From a virus, in the IMG/VR virus record IMGVR_UViG_3300028610_002387, positions 1 to 31,129 of that record: a stretch of DNA of 31,129 bases. The stretch is one strand, 5' to 3'. Numbering within the stretch: position 1 is the first letter of the stretch; every line of letters begins with the position of its first letter. Positions 1 to 8,107 of the stretch are shown here, piece by piece. Below the pieces are notes generated by a model that worked only from the letters and a program-made list of their open reading frames with translations, made no database searches and had not been told where the DNA came from. The translations under genes and the position numbers were made by a program.

Positions 1-19
1 CGCCATCACGCAGGACTGA
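1..19 (+). CDS. 3' end of an upstream phage gene (possibly portal)
   Basis: Frame 2 reads A-I-T-Q-D then TGA at 17-19. Another frame also stays open to a TAA at 33-35, so the true reading frame is uncertain. A gene just before a scaffold gene in podovirus-like phages is usually the portal protein, but five residues cannot prove it. A small perfect hairpin (CCCGC, loop TATAA, GCGGG, about 26-40) lies between this stop and the next ribosome binding site. Confidence 0.3.
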
Positions 20-53
20 GCCTAACCCGCTATAAGCGGGAAGGAGATTTTAG

Positions 54-728
54 ATGCCACCAACAGAAGAAGACGGACTCCAGACGGACGAGAACACCGG
101 TCAAGAGACCGACTCTCAAACCGAGGGAACACCCGTAAAGACCGAGACCGAAGAGAAGATCGACTGGGAAAAGCGCTACAAAGACTTGCAGACCGACCAC
201 ACCAGGGCTGCTCAGGAAGCGGCAGACCTTAGAACAAGAGTCGAGCAGCTTGAGCAGCCGGCGGAAGAACCCAACGAGTTTGACACTGACGAAGATGACT
301 TTGTGCCCCGCAAGACTGTAAAAACGATGATAACGACTGCTGTTAAAGATGCGGTCCATGAAGTTAAGCAACAAAGCGCTGATTCTTATTTTCGCAGGGC
401 CTATCCTGACTATGTTGATGACGAAGACGCTATCGGTGGAATACTTCGCAGCCCAAAACATCGTAGAGAGCTGCTAAAGTGTAATTCTTCTGAGGATAGA
501 GTGGATTTCGCCGTCAAAAAGTTTCAGGAGCGCCTGGAAAAAGCATCGGCTGACGCCAAAACCCAGGCGGAAACCGAAGCGAAAGAGCGGCAAGAGAAGA
601 ACCGCAAGGCGACCGGTCTCGGTGATTCATCAACAACTCCTTCAAAAAGCGATGATGAGGACGTTTCGGACGAACAGGAGATCAAGAACCGAAAGTCCAG
701 CTCAGCCAAAAAACGCGGGCTGAGTTAA
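54..728 (+). CDS. Capsid scaffolding protein (probable)
   Basis: This is a 224-residue, highly charged protein with no membrane segment, placed directly before the major capsid gene where phage scaffolds are usually found. The N-terminal third is acidic and rich in E, D, T and Q. Residues about 35-70 read as coiled coil (WEKRYKDLQTDHTRAAQEAA). The C-terminal part is alternating-charge helix and ends in a basic tail (SSAKKRGLS), typical of scaffolds that bind the inside of the capsid shell. The start is supported by an AAGGAG Shine-Dalgarno seven bases upstream. The role is inferred from composition and position; no catalytic protease motif was recognised, so the scaffold is probably not a fused protease. 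Confidence 0.75.
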   Translation: MPPTEEDGLQTDENTGQETDSQTEGTPVKTETEEKIDWEKRYKDLQTDHTRAAQEAADLRTRVEQLEQPAEEPNEFDTDEDDFVPRKTVKTMITTAVKDAVHEVKQQSADSYFRRAYPDYVDDEDAIGGILRSPKHRRELLKCNSSEDRVDFAVKKFQERLEKASADAKTQAETEAKERQEKNRKATGLGDSSTTPSKSDDEDVSDEQEIKNRKSSSAKKRGLS

Positions 729-760
729 ATTATGTTTTTTGATAGAAAGGAGCTACTGAA

Positions 761-1705
761 ATGGGACAGCTATGGGTAACAAATTCGCTCGGTGGCTTTC
801 TCGGTAATCGCAAGCTGTCAAGGACGGTCCGGCACGCGGCACAGCCGATGCAGAAGTTCAGACAGTTTTGTAATATCAAGGAAGCGCTGGGCAGTAACAA
901 AAATGATCTGATTTTCTACGATAAGATATCGAACGTGGCGACCCAGGGCGGCACCCTGGTCGAGACCAATACGATGCCCGAAACGCAGGTTACGATCCAG
1001 ACAGGGACCCTGAAGGTCACTGAATTTGGTAACAGCGTTCCCTTTACCGGCAAGCTGGAGATTTTAGCTGAGTTTGACGTCGATAACATCATTACCGTCG
1101 CACTGCGTAATGATGAGTCGAAGGTGCTCGATTCGACCGTTGGCGGGCAGTTCGTACTATCGCAGCTAAAGTATTCCTGCCTGACGGCATCCTCGGCGGG
1201 TTCGTTCCAGACCCTTACCGCCGATGCGGCGCAGGGGACGACCACCTGCGCGGTCACTTTCGATATGTACCACCTCAAAGAGTGCGTTGATAAGCTAAAG
1301 GTCCTCAACGTCCCGAAGTATGACGGTGAGAACTACATCTGTATTGCGTCTATCAATGCAACTCGCGGCATTAAAAATCATTCCGACTGGACGGACGCGG
1401 CCAAGTACGGCGACCCGGAAAGACTGTTCTCCGGCGAGGTCGGAAAGATTGAAGGTGTGAGGATTATCGAAGAAACCAACTTTTTGAGTAACGCACGTGG
1501 CGGGAGCACCTACGGCGAAGCCGTGATGTTCGGCGCGGACGCAGTTATGGAAGCTGTGGCCCTGCCGGAGGAGATTCGTGCCAAAATTCCCACTGACTAC
1601 GGCCGATCCAGAGGTGTTTGCTGGTACGGCCTCTGCAACTTCGGCAAGATATGGGATTACACCGGCGACGGCGAAACGCATATTATCCACATCAACAGTA
1701 ATTAA
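761..1705 (+). CDS. Major capsid protein, N4-gp56-like (HK97 fold)
   Basis: This 314-residue protein is the probable shell-forming capsid subunit. The pattern fits the N4-gp56 family of HK97-fold coat proteins: residues about 45-110 hold a strand-rich stretch (FYDKISNVATQGGTLVETN, then TVQ-type repeats), followed by the long helix region EILAEFDVDNIITVALRNDE. Residues about 220-245 hold the family-like GDPERLFSGEVGKIEGVRII block. An AGAAAGGAG ribosome binding site lies just upstream. The gene follows the scaffold by 32 bases and precedes a terminator-closed block, consistent with separate high expression. Assignment to N4-gp56 rather than another HK97-fold family is from pattern memory and is moderately certain; the capsid role is more certain. 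Confidence 0.85.
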   Translation: MGQLWVTNSLGGFLGNRKLSRTVRHAAQPMQKFRQFCNIKEALGSNKNDLIFYDKISNVATQGGTLVETNTMPETQVTIQTGTLKVTEFGNSVPFTGKLEILAEFDVDNIITVALRNDESKVLDSTVGGQFVLSQLKYSCLTASSAGSFQTLTADAAQGTTTCAVTFDMYHLKECVDKLKVLNVPKYDGENYICIASINATRGIKNHSDWTDAAKYGDPERLFSGEVGKIEGVRIIEETNFLSNARGGSTYGEAVMFGADAVMEAVALPEEIRAKIPTDYGRSRGVCWYGLCNFGKIWDYTGDGETHIIHINSN

Positions 1706-1722
1706 GACGAAAGGAAAAAACT

Positions 1723-2493
1723 ATGAGACGTTCAAGATACATTATGATCGGATTAGTCATAGGCTTCCTTTGCGTTTTAGCGATGGGATCTTATGACAAG
1801 ACGTATATTACGCACAGCCCGGTTTATGAGGATACGTATGGTCCGTATTTCGGCAACGACCTTGATTTTCGGATTTATTCCGACTCTGACGGTGTAATTG
1901 AAGTTGACCCGGATGCCGCCGGAAATACCTGGTATTTCGGTACGGGATACACCGATGCGATCAACGTTCACTGGTACTGTGATACCGACGGCGATTACGT
2001 TCTGTTCGACGAGGAAAACTGCACGGTTGACTTTGAAGATGTATCAATCCACGTGATGGACGATACCACGGTTATCTTCGGCGATGACTCCAACGGGACA
2101 CTGCAATACGATGAGGACGGCGAAGACGCCATGCAGTGGAACAACGTGGCGATCTACGGTAATTTGCGGCTTGTCGAAAAGATAACGACAGCCACAGATT
2201 TACTTACCGTAGCAGAGTCGGGGAAGGTAATTATTTCCAGCTATACCGGAAGCCAGACCCTCACCCTGCCGGCTGCGGCGGCGGGACTGTACTTCACCAT
2301 TATCGACGGCAGCAGCGTGGCCGCCGATGATCTGGCTATCGTGCCCGGTACGGGCGATCAGATTGATTACGACACTGCTGGAGACGGTATCCAAAGCGTT
2401 ACCGACGCCTACCCACAATCAATAACGTTGCAGGCAATTGATGATATTTGCTGGCACACGGTTTATGTAGATGGAACGTGGGGACAACAGTAG
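1723..2493 (+). CDS. Secreted-looking beta-rich protein, possible capsid decoration or fibre
   Basis: This 256-residue protein begins with a clear signal or anchor sequence (RRSRYIMIGLVIGFLCVLAMG). The rest is acidic and beta-rich with many D, G, T and Y residues (SDGVIEVDPDAAGNTWYFG). Residues about 160-256 (from TDLLTVAESGKVIISSY to the C terminus) resemble the beta-sandwich or spike tails of phage proteins that carry the motif SG..I...TGSQTLTLPAAAAGL. It follows the capsid gene by 17 bases with its own GAAAGGA site and ends just before a strong terminator, so it is probably expressed with the capsid. The location suggests a decoration or minor head protein, but the signal sequence is odd for a cytoplasmically assembled head. 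Function not established. Confidence 0.6.
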   Translation: MRRSRYIMIGLVIGFLCVLAMGSYDKTYITHSPVYEDTYGPYFGNDLDFRIYSDSDGVIEVDPDAAGNTWYFGTGYTDAINVHWYCDTDGDYVLFDEENCTVDFEDVSIHVMDDTTVIFGDDSNGTLQYDEDGEDAMQWNNVAIYGNLRLVEKITTATDLLTVAESGKVIISSYTGSQTLTLPAAAAGLYFTIIDGSSVAADDLAIVPGTGDQIDYDTAGDGIQSVTDAYPQSITLQAIDDICWHTVYVDGTWGQQ

Positions 2494-2495
2494 CA

Positions 2496-2534
2496 GTATG
2501 GTTAAGAAGTATGGTTAAGAAGAATGATTAAGAA
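2496..2534 (+). repeat. Three tandem 13-base repeats before a terminator
   Basis: GTATGGTTAAGAA occurs at 2496-2508 and again at 2509-2521. A degenerate third copy, GAATGATTAAGAA, occupies 2522-2534 and runs into the terminator stem. The array starts three bases after the stop codon at 2491-2493. It may simply be a slipped-strand duplication, or it may be a protein or RNA binding site. Confidence 0.8.
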
Positions 2535-2563
2535 AGCGGGGCGGGGCCGCCCGCCCCGCTTTT
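2534..2563 (+). terminator. Strong intrinsic terminator after the capsid module
   Basis: AAGCGGGGCGGG (2534-2545) pairs perfectly with CCCGCCCCGCTT (2550-2561) around a GCCG loop and is followed by a short T run (2560-2563). It separates the capsid genes from the glycan cassette, which presumably needs read-through or its own promoter. Confidence 0.85.
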
Positions 2564-2597
2564 CAGAGACATTAACAAAAATAGAGGTCCTGGTGGT

Positions 2598-4196
2598 ATG
2601 TGCCATCGTAATAACAGGTATGATAGGTTTCTGGTTTGTATGGGCGGTTGGGTTAAGGGAAATAATAAGCTGGTTCTGATGGCGGGAGTTGTTTTTTGTT
2701 TCCTGATTTCAAGCTCTAAGATTTCAAGCTATAAGGTGCTTGATATTACTCACATGACCCGATGGCTGGCCTGGACAGCCCTTTGCCTTGTGCTGGCCGT
2801 TTCCTTGGGAAAAGACCTGAAAATCCCCAAAAGCAGGGTAATGACGGCCTTCCTTCTATATCTGGTTATGTCCGCCGTATCACTAATGTTTGCATATAAC
2901 ACAACCGAGGGGATATACGAACTGGCGCATATCGTTTTAGTATTCATCTCAATAGCGGTCGTTTTTTCGATCATAAAAGATATCAAGGACGTTGCAAAGA
3001 CCTTTACCATATTTGCCCTGATAATAGGGGTGTACGGTGTGTATTACATATATTTTGTTTGGGATGGGCGAGGCCAGAATTTTGCGACGATGGGCCAGAA
3101 AAACACCTGGAGCCAGTTGAATCTGCTGCTGCTGCCGCTTTGCCTTTACATGGTATTCAGGGGGCAAAGACTATGGCGAATCGCGGGGATATTGTCGGGC
3201 CTGTTGACGGTCTTTCATGTTGTAATCCCGCAAACGAGGTCGGCGATACTGGGCATGGGTTTAGCTATCGCAGCGGCCCTTTTCGTCCAAAAACGGTGGA
3301 TGATACTGCTGGGCCTTTCTTTCTTGGCGGTGGCTGCTTTCTTTATATGCCACAAAGCCAATTATCTGACCTGCCCCCAGAGTCTCGTAAACCGCTTTTG
3401 TACCTGGAAGCAGACTTGCCTGCTGATAAGGGACAAGTTCATAGTGGGAGCGGGTAACTGGCAGCTGGAAATACCGCTCTACGCCGAAGGTTTTTACACC
3501 GAGGATGCGTTTAGAAATACATTCACTGTCAGGCCGCACAATGATTATCTCTGGGTCGCCGCCGAAGCGAGTCCGGTTGGAGCAATCTTCTATATATCAT
3601 TTTTGCTGTTTGCGCTATACTGCGCCCGGGGCAATCCCTATCTTGTGATGGGACTGGTGGGGTACATGACAATATCGTTTTTCTCGTTTCCCAAAGAAAG
3701 AGCGCCCCTGGTCGTTATGATGATATTTTATGTGGCACTGGCGCTATCCAGCTCCGAGCCGATAGGTAAATATTCCGGTTATATGATCGCGGCGATGGTA
3801 TTGGTTTTGGCCGTTGTTTCGGTAAGGACAAGGGCGGAACTTATCTCTAAACAGATTCACATAGCCAATAATGACAAGAACTGGAGCAGGATTCTTGATT
3901 TGACCGAAGGGTTTTGGCCGGCCTCACACATTGACACCTACAGCACCCCCATTATCTATTATCGCGGCATTGCCTTCGAGCAGTTAGACGATTACAAAAA
4001 CGCCCTGATCGCATACTCAAAGGCCGGCCGGGCAAATTACAATCATCTCTATACCCTGGGCGGCCTTGGTATATGCCATTATGAGCGGGGAGATTACTCT
4101 GCGGCCCAGGCGTGCTATGAAAAAGCGCTTGTCATAAAGCCCGACTACGAAGGGGCCATACAAAATCTAAGGCAAGTGAGAAGGAGAATAAAGTGA
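2598..4196 (+). CDS. O-antigen ligase/polymerase-like membrane protein with C-terminal TPRs
   Basis: This 532-residue integral membrane protein has about ten hydrophobic segments across residues 25-400 and a soluble C-terminal region. The Wzy_C/WaaL-type signature is visible. PQTRSAILGMGLAIA (about 211-225) matches the family TRS block. GAGNWQLEIP (284-293) precedes the large periplasmic loop. RPHNDYLWVAAEASPVGAIFY (about 312-332) is the conserved H-N-[DE] plus AE.G..G motif. Residues about 445-525 form two TPR-like repeats. Known relatives transfer or polymerise lipid-linked glycans at the periplasmic face; some (PglL/PglO-type) glycosylate proteins. Which of these applies here cannot be told from sequence. 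The stop overlaps the next GTG start. A GAGGT site precedes the chosen ATG; a start at M15 is also possible. Presence inside a virion gene block is unusual. Confidence 0.85.
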   Translation: MCHRNNRYDRFLVCMGGWVKGNNKLVLMAGVVFCFLISSSKISSYKVLDITHMTRWLAWTALCLVLAVSLGKDLKIPKSRVMTAFLLYLVMSAVSLMFAYNTTEGIYELAHIVLVFISIAVVFSIIKDIKDVAKTFTIFALIIGVYGVYYIYFVWDGRGQNFATMGQKNTWSQLNLLLLPLCLYMVFRGQRLWRIAGILSGLLTVFHVVIPQTRSAILGMGLAIAAALFVQKRWMILLGLSFLAVAAFFICHKANYLTCPQSLVNRFCTWKQTCLLIRDKFIVGAGNWQLEIPLYAEGFYTEDAFRNTFTVRPHNDYLWVAAEASPVGAIFYISFLLFALYCARGNPYLVMGLVGYMTISFFSFPKERAPLVVMMIFYVALALSSSEPIGKYSGYMIAAMVLVLAVVSVRTRAELISKQIHIANNDKNWSRILDLTEGFWPASHIDTYSTPIIYYRGIAFEQLDDYKNALIAYSKAGRANYNHLYTLGGLGICHYERGDYSAAQACYEKALVIKPDYEGAIQNLRQVRRRIK

Positions 4197-4417
4197 AGGT
4201 TAATATCAAATGGATTATCGTTTGTGTCGTAATCGTTGTGGTTATGTTGTGGGCCAGGAGTACGTATTTCACAATGGAAGCCAGAGACAGCAGGGCACTT
4301 GAAAAAAAGAACCAGGTCCTGCGGCTTTTAGCAGAACAGCAGGAACTTAAATATAAGATTTTAGTGCTTGAGGGCAGGCTGATGAAGGCACGGCCCGTAG
4401 AGGACCCGAACGAATGA
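4193..4417 (+). CDS. Small single-pass membrane protein with coiled coil
   Basis: This 74-residue protein starts at a GTG whose bases overlap the upstream stop (GTGA). Residues 6-22 (KWIIVCVVIVVVMLWAR) form one membrane span. Residues about 30-65 form a heptad-like coiled coil (ALEKKNQVLRLLAEQQELKY). The layout resembles FtsL/DivIC- or spanin-like small proteins, but no family is claimed. Overlap with both neighbours (ATGA with the next gene) suggests it works with the glycan cassette, perhaps as a partner of the membrane ligase. Confidence 0.65.
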   Translation: MKVNIKWIIVCVVIVVVMLWARSTYFTMEARDSRALEKKNQVLRLLAEQQELKYKILVLEGRLMKARPVEDPNE

Positions 4418-5166
4418 TAGGATTTGTGATACCGGCTTATAACGCCCCGGACGATCTGGACAGATGTGAGCAGTGTATAGTCAGGCAGGATGTCCCCCAT
4501 GAGATATTCGTACACGACAACAGTATAGACAACATCTTTTTCACGGCGGCGGTCAATAAGGGGATAAAAAAAGCAATTATGGTTGACCACGGCTTAACAC
4601 AGAATGAGTACGTTTGTGTTATCAATCAGGATGTATTTCTTGAGGATGGAGCCATAAAAAAAATGATCGAGTTAATGCGGTCGAACCCCGATATCGGGAT
4701 TGTATGCGCATGTATGCTGCCGAGCGATGATACGAATATCTGCATTGATACCGGCGGGCTGTGGGCTCTGCCGAGCGGAGGGTCGCTTCAACTGCCGAGA
4801 CATTTACTTATGGCCACGCCTTTGTTATGGGCGACGGCCGCCTGCTGGCTGCTGCGGCCGGAGATGATTGAAGAAATCGGCCTGCTGGATGAGAACCTTG
4901 TCCACTTCTGCAGCGATGTGGATTACTGCTATACCGCGCGCAGTCGCGGCTGGGAGGTGTGGAGGAGTACGGCAATCGGGATACACAGGCCAAAGAGCCT
5001 GCAACTAAGCGAAGAGCTATATATGCAGAAGAGTAAGGACACGGAATACTTCGTGAAGAAGTGGTGCGGAGGGCTTTTTCACGATTTGAATTTCACCTGG
5101 CAGAAAGAACCCCAGTACCAGGAAATAGCTGTATACAAGAAAGGCAAAAGGATAGATGTGAAATGA
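4414..5166 (+). CDS. Family 2 glycosyltransferase
   Basis: This 250-residue cytoplasmic enzyme probably transfers a sugar from a nucleotide-sugar donor. It shows the GT2/GT-A layout. The nucleotide-binding start is GFVIPAYNAPDDLDRC (3-18). The HDNSIDN segment follows at 34-40. INQDVFLEDGAI (about 69-80) lies where the metal-binding DxD-type motif is expected, although the second Asp is not canonical. LLDENLVHFCSDVDYCYTA (about 155-174) is the family (E/D)D-type catalytic region, followed by RGWEVWRS. These late motifs are typical of rhamnosyl- or Wbb-type GT2 enzymes. The start overlaps the upstream stop by ATGA and the stop overlaps the next start the same way, so translation is coupled. Sugar specificity cannot be read. 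Confidence 0.85.
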   Translation: MIGFVIPAYNAPDDLDRCEQCIVRQDVPHEIFVHDNSIDNIFFTAAVNKGIKKAIMVDHGLTQNEYVCVINQDVFLEDGAIKKMIELMRSNPDIGIVCACMLPSDDTNICIDTGGLWALPSGGSLQLPRHLLMATPLLWATAACWLLRPEMIEEIGLLDENLVHFCSDVDYCYTARSRGWEVWRSTAIGIHRPKSLQLSEELYMQKSKDTEYFVKKWCGGLFHDLNFTWQKEPQYQEIAVYKKGKRIDVK

Positions 5167-5396
5167 TTGAGCCAATTGATTTAGATTGTGACCCGATAGC
5201 AGCAACTCAAGACTTATGGGAGAAACAAGGTGAGATAATAAATCTCCTCAATATGATGCGTTCTCCAGTTTCAGCGATAGCGATTCCCTGCCCTAATGAT
5301 GATTGTTGTGGTGTGCTCTCAGTAGAAAAATACATTGACCGTCCTACCTGTAACGAATGTGGCAAGGTATATAAAATTATAGAGGTTGTGGATTAA
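5163..5396 (+). CDS. Small zinc-ribbon protein
   Basis: The 77-residue protein is started here at the ATG that overlaps the upstream stop (ATGA), rather than at a longer upstream in-frame start that would run 100 bases into the glycosyltransferase. C-P-N-D-D-C-C (about 40-46) and CNECG (about 66-70) form a two-knuckle CxxxxC/CxxC zinc ribbon. The N-terminal half is acidic helix. It sits between two glycosyltransferase genes and may be a structural or regulatory accessory. Function unknown. Confidence 0.6.
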   Translation: MIEPIDLDCDPIAATQDLWEKQGEIINLLNMMRSPVSAIAIPCPNDDCCGVLSVEKYIDRPTCNECGKVYKIIEVVD

Positions 5397-5397
5397 A

Positions 5398-7089
5398 ATG
5401 TGGGACCCTAAACTACCGGAAGGCAACGAAATGGCCAAATGCCGCAATCGCGTGGCAAGCTACCTGCGCGGGGCAGGCCTGGACCTGGGTTGCGCCAAGG
5501 CCAAAGTCTGCGAAGGGGCGATAGGGATCGATAACGCCCATAAAGAAGCGGATGTTCAGATAGACTTATCAGGCGTCGACGCCTTACGAATCTTCTCAGA
5601 CGGCGCTTTCGATTATGTATTTTCGAGCCATTGCCTGGAGGACTTTCACGCCACAGATGCTGTTCTTTCCGAGTGGTGGAGAGTCATAAGGCCGGGCGGG
5701 CATATAATCCTTTACGGGCCGGACCCGGACTTCTATCCGAAGATAGGAACGGTGGGGGCCAACCCCTCCCATAAGACAGACCTCTACTGGCATGATGTAT
5801 GGGCATTACTCGAAGCCTACGGAAACGCCGAACTCATACAACATTCCCGCCATAACGAATCAAACGAATATAGCTGGCAGCTCGTTGCAAGGAAGAAATA
5901 CGCGAGATTGAAAACAGTCAAGGCGGCCTTCGGCAAGGTCTACGATGGGATGATGGCCTTCCCACGAAGGAAAACCATAGTAGAGCGAAAGTATTTTGGG
6001 GGAAATTCTTTGCCAACTCTCACCAGGCACCGAAAAGAGGCCCTTGTCATTCGCTACGGGGCGCTGGGTGATATGATAATGATTACACCGGTCCTACGGC
6101 AGTTAAAGAAAGACGGCTACCACGTTGTCCTTAACTGCTCGGAATACGGATCGCAGGTCCTTAAAGAAAACCCAAACATCGACGAGTATATCATCCAGCA
6201 GAAAGACGTTATACCCAATAACCAGCTCGATGAATACTGGGCCGAGATCGGTAAGGGTTTCGACAAGGTAGTCAACCTTACAGCGACAATCGAAGATGAT
6301 CTCTTAAAGGTGCAGGGCAAGGAGGAGTTTAACTGGTCCCACAGCAAAAGAAAAAAAGAGTGCAACAAAAACTATATCGATTATTCGATGCTCAGGGCGG
6401 GCTATGACTTAAAGGGCGAAGATACGGAGCTGTACTTTTCCGAGTCGGAAGAGCAGTTGGCGAGGATATTCCTTGACCATTACAAAGACAAGTTTCTCAT
6501 AGTATGGGCGATGAGCGGGTCATCCATGCACAAAGTCTATCCCTTCTCTGAGTATATAGCGGGCTCGATCTGCCAGAAATACGGCGATGAAACTATTATC
6601 GTAACGGTCGGGGACGACACAGCGCGACAAATCGAATGGAACCTGCCGAATACTCTGCCCCGGTGCGGGTTATTTACTATTCGCCAGTCGATGATACTTA
6701 CCAAATATGCCAACCTCGTCATCGGGCCGGAAACGGGAATACTGAATGCCGCGGGCTGTTACGAGACGCGCAAGATTATATTCATGTCACATTCGAGCGA
6801 AGAAAATCTTACGAAATACTGGAAGAACACTACGGCACTGCATCCCGAGAACTGCCGGTGCCACCCATGCCATAAACTGATTTATGTAGATACCTGCCCG
6901 AAAGGCAAATTAGCCGGGCGGCCGAAGTGCGCCGAGAACATAAGGCCGGAAACCGTATTCAAAACGTTTGAACATTATTTTAAGGGATGGAAAAATGACC
7001 GAGACACCAGTAATTCTCAAGGGGGCGGACGAGCTCCACATCAAAGAAGACACCAAAAAAGGCACAAAAGGCGGCGTGTTCTATATTAA
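5398..7089 (+). CDS. Fusion of a SAM methyltransferase and a family 9 glycosyltransferase
   Basis: This 563-residue protein has two domains. Residues about 25-130 are a class I SAM methyltransferase: LDLGCAKAKV (28-37) is the glycine loop, FDYVFSSHCLEDF (71-83) the acidic motif IV region, and WWRVIRPGGHIILYGPDPD (93-111) the post-I region of Methyltransf_11 enzymes. Residues about 214-530 are GT9/heptosyltransferase-like: ALVIRYGALGDMIMITPVLR (215-234) is the GxGD-type N-terminal motif, and YANLVIGPETGILNAAG (437-453) is the donor-site motif. Known GT9 enzymes add heptose to LPS core. The residue 485-510 region is Cys-rich (CRCHPC, then two further Cys). The start chosen is the ATG two bases after the upstream stop; an in-frame TTG 12 bases earlier is possible. 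The C terminus (HQRRHQKRHKRRR) lies in DNA shared with the next gene and may be non-conserved. Confidence 0.85.
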   Translation: MWDPKLPEGNEMAKCRNRVASYLRGAGLDLGCAKAKVCEGAIGIDNAHKEADVQIDLSGVDALRIFSDGAFDYVFSSHCLEDFHATDAVLSEWWRVIRPGGHIILYGPDPDFYPKIGTVGANPSHKTDLYWHDVWALLEAYGNAELIQHSRHNESNEYSWQLVARKKYARLKTVKAAFGKVYDGMMAFPRRKTIVERKYFGGNSLPTLTRHRKEALVIRYGALGDMIMITPVLRQLKKDGYHVVLNCSEYGSQVLKENPNIDEYIIQQKDVIPNNQLDEYWAEIGKGFDKVVNLTATIEDDLLKVQGKEEFNWSHSKRKKECNKNYIDYSMLRAGYDLKGEDTELYFSESEEQLARIFLDHYKDKFLIVWAMSGSSMHKVYPFSEYIAGSICQKYGDETIIVTVGDDTARQIEWNLPNTLPRCGLFTIRQSMILTKYANLVIGPETGILNAAGCYETRKIIFMSHSSEENLTKYWKNTTALHPENCRCHPCHKLIYVDTCPKGKLAGRPKCAENIRPETVFKTFEHYFKGWKNDRDTSNSQGGGRAPHQRRHQKRHKRRRVLY

Positions 7090-7324
7090 GGAGGGGAAAG
7101 CCTACTACGCGGACGGCCGGCAGATGGAGCTGGGCAGGGCGTTTGTCTGCCAGTATTGTCAGCAGTCCCCGCCGTTCTGCGCGGAAAGAGAGATCGACTT
7201 CGCAAAGCACATAATCGATAAGCACCCGGAGCACGCAAAGCCGGAACCCCAAGACCGAAGACCCAAGACAGAGGACCAAGCACCAATCGTCAAGAAAAAG
7301 AAAAAGAAAAAGAAAAAGGGATAA
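6995..7324 (+). CDS. Small protein with CxxC...C...H...H finger and polylysine tail
   Basis: This 109-residue protein starts at the ATG preceded by TAAGGGA; a TTG nine codons upstream has no such site. FVCQYCQQSPPFC, followed by H and DKHPEH (about 50-80), looks like a zinc finger. The C terminus is nine consecutive lysines encoded by repeated GAAAAA units (about 7291-7319). The first 95 bases overlap the end of the upstream fusion gene in another frame. The basic tail suggests binding to nucleic acid or another polyanion. Function unknown. Confidence 0.6.
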   Translation: MTETPVILKGADELHIKEDTKKGTKGGVFYIKEGKAYYADGRQMELGRAFVCQYCQQSPPFCAEREIDFAKHIIDKHPEHAKPEPQDRRPKTEDQAPIVKKKKKKKKKG

Positions 7325-7327
7325 CCG

Positions 7328-8107
7328 ATGTCCACTTTAGCAAGCGAGATTTTAACGCGGGTCCAGTCAAACTGGCCTACCAGCTATTTCAGTGACGAGC
7401 TAACCGCCCCGATAAGGCTGAGACACCTAAACGAGGTGCAGAGAAGAGTATGCCGGGCGCATAACTTCGCCTTTATGAAGCAGGAAGTGACGCGCTCGAC
7501 CGTAGATGAGACCCAGAAATACTCCGTCCCGACAGCAGAGGCATCGGGCACTACCTGGACGGAAGTTATCGCCGGTTCGACCATTCTGCGGTTCAAGCGG
7601 GACATTTCTCTGGAACTTATCAACTCGCAGAGCTACCGGGTGCCGTTGATAAAACTGCATAAGCAGCTCCTCGAAGATAAAAAGGTCCTGGCTAAAGAGA
7701 CGGGCAAAGGAATACCACGGTTCTACGATATAGACCAACAAAGGATATGGCTCTACAAAATCCCCGAACATACTTACAACGCAGGATCGGCCTGGACGAT
7801 GAACTTCGAGTTTTTCGGCTATTTAGCGGATTTGGCAACGGGTGACAGTAATGAGCTGACCGATAACCATAACCTGATCCTCGAATACGGGGCGACTGCG
7901 CGGGGGTTCGCCTTCGGTAAAGACTGGAGGGAAGCCGACAGGTGGACGCAGATGGCACAGGACATTTTTCTTCAAATGGTGGATGAGGATACCGACCTGC
8001 AGTTATCAGGGCAGGAAGAGGGGATGTTCCCCGACCCGGCCAACAGCGTAGGCGGCGGCGATCCCTACAAAGGCTTCCTGCAGGGGACAGATTGGTACAC
8101 AAGCTGA
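7328..8107 (+). CDS. Head-tail adaptor-like protein (probable)
   Basis: This 259-residue soluble protein begins with a helix-rich segment typical of podovirus connector/adaptor proteins, including ELTAPIRLRHLNEVQRRVC and HNFAFMKQEV (about 24-52). It is followed by a beta-rich middle (KYSVPTAEASGTTWTEV) and a helical end (ITARGFAF-type, about 180-215). The position, between capsid genes and tail fibre/nozzle genes, also fits an adaptor bound below the portal. Divergence within this class is high, so this is a family-level guess. Its stop overlaps the next ATG (TGATG). Confidence 0.6.
   Translation: MSTLASEILTRVQSNWPTSYFSDELTAPIRLRHLNEVQRRVCRAHNFAFMKQEVTRSTVDETQKYSVPTAEASGTTWTEVIAGSTILRFKRDISLELINSQSYRVPLIKLHKQLLEDKKVLAKETGKGIPRFYDIDQQRIWLYKIPEHTYNAGSAWTMNFEFFGYLADLATGDSNELTDNHNLILEYGATARGFAFGKDWREADRWTQMAQDIFLQMVDEDTDLQLSGQEEGMFPDPANSVGGGDPYKGFLQGTDWYTS

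Noticed and set aside
7289-7320. Polylysine-coding repeat as a frameshift artefact
   Set aside because: The frame stays open on both sides and ends at a proper stop just before the next gene; polylysine tails do occur in phage proteins.
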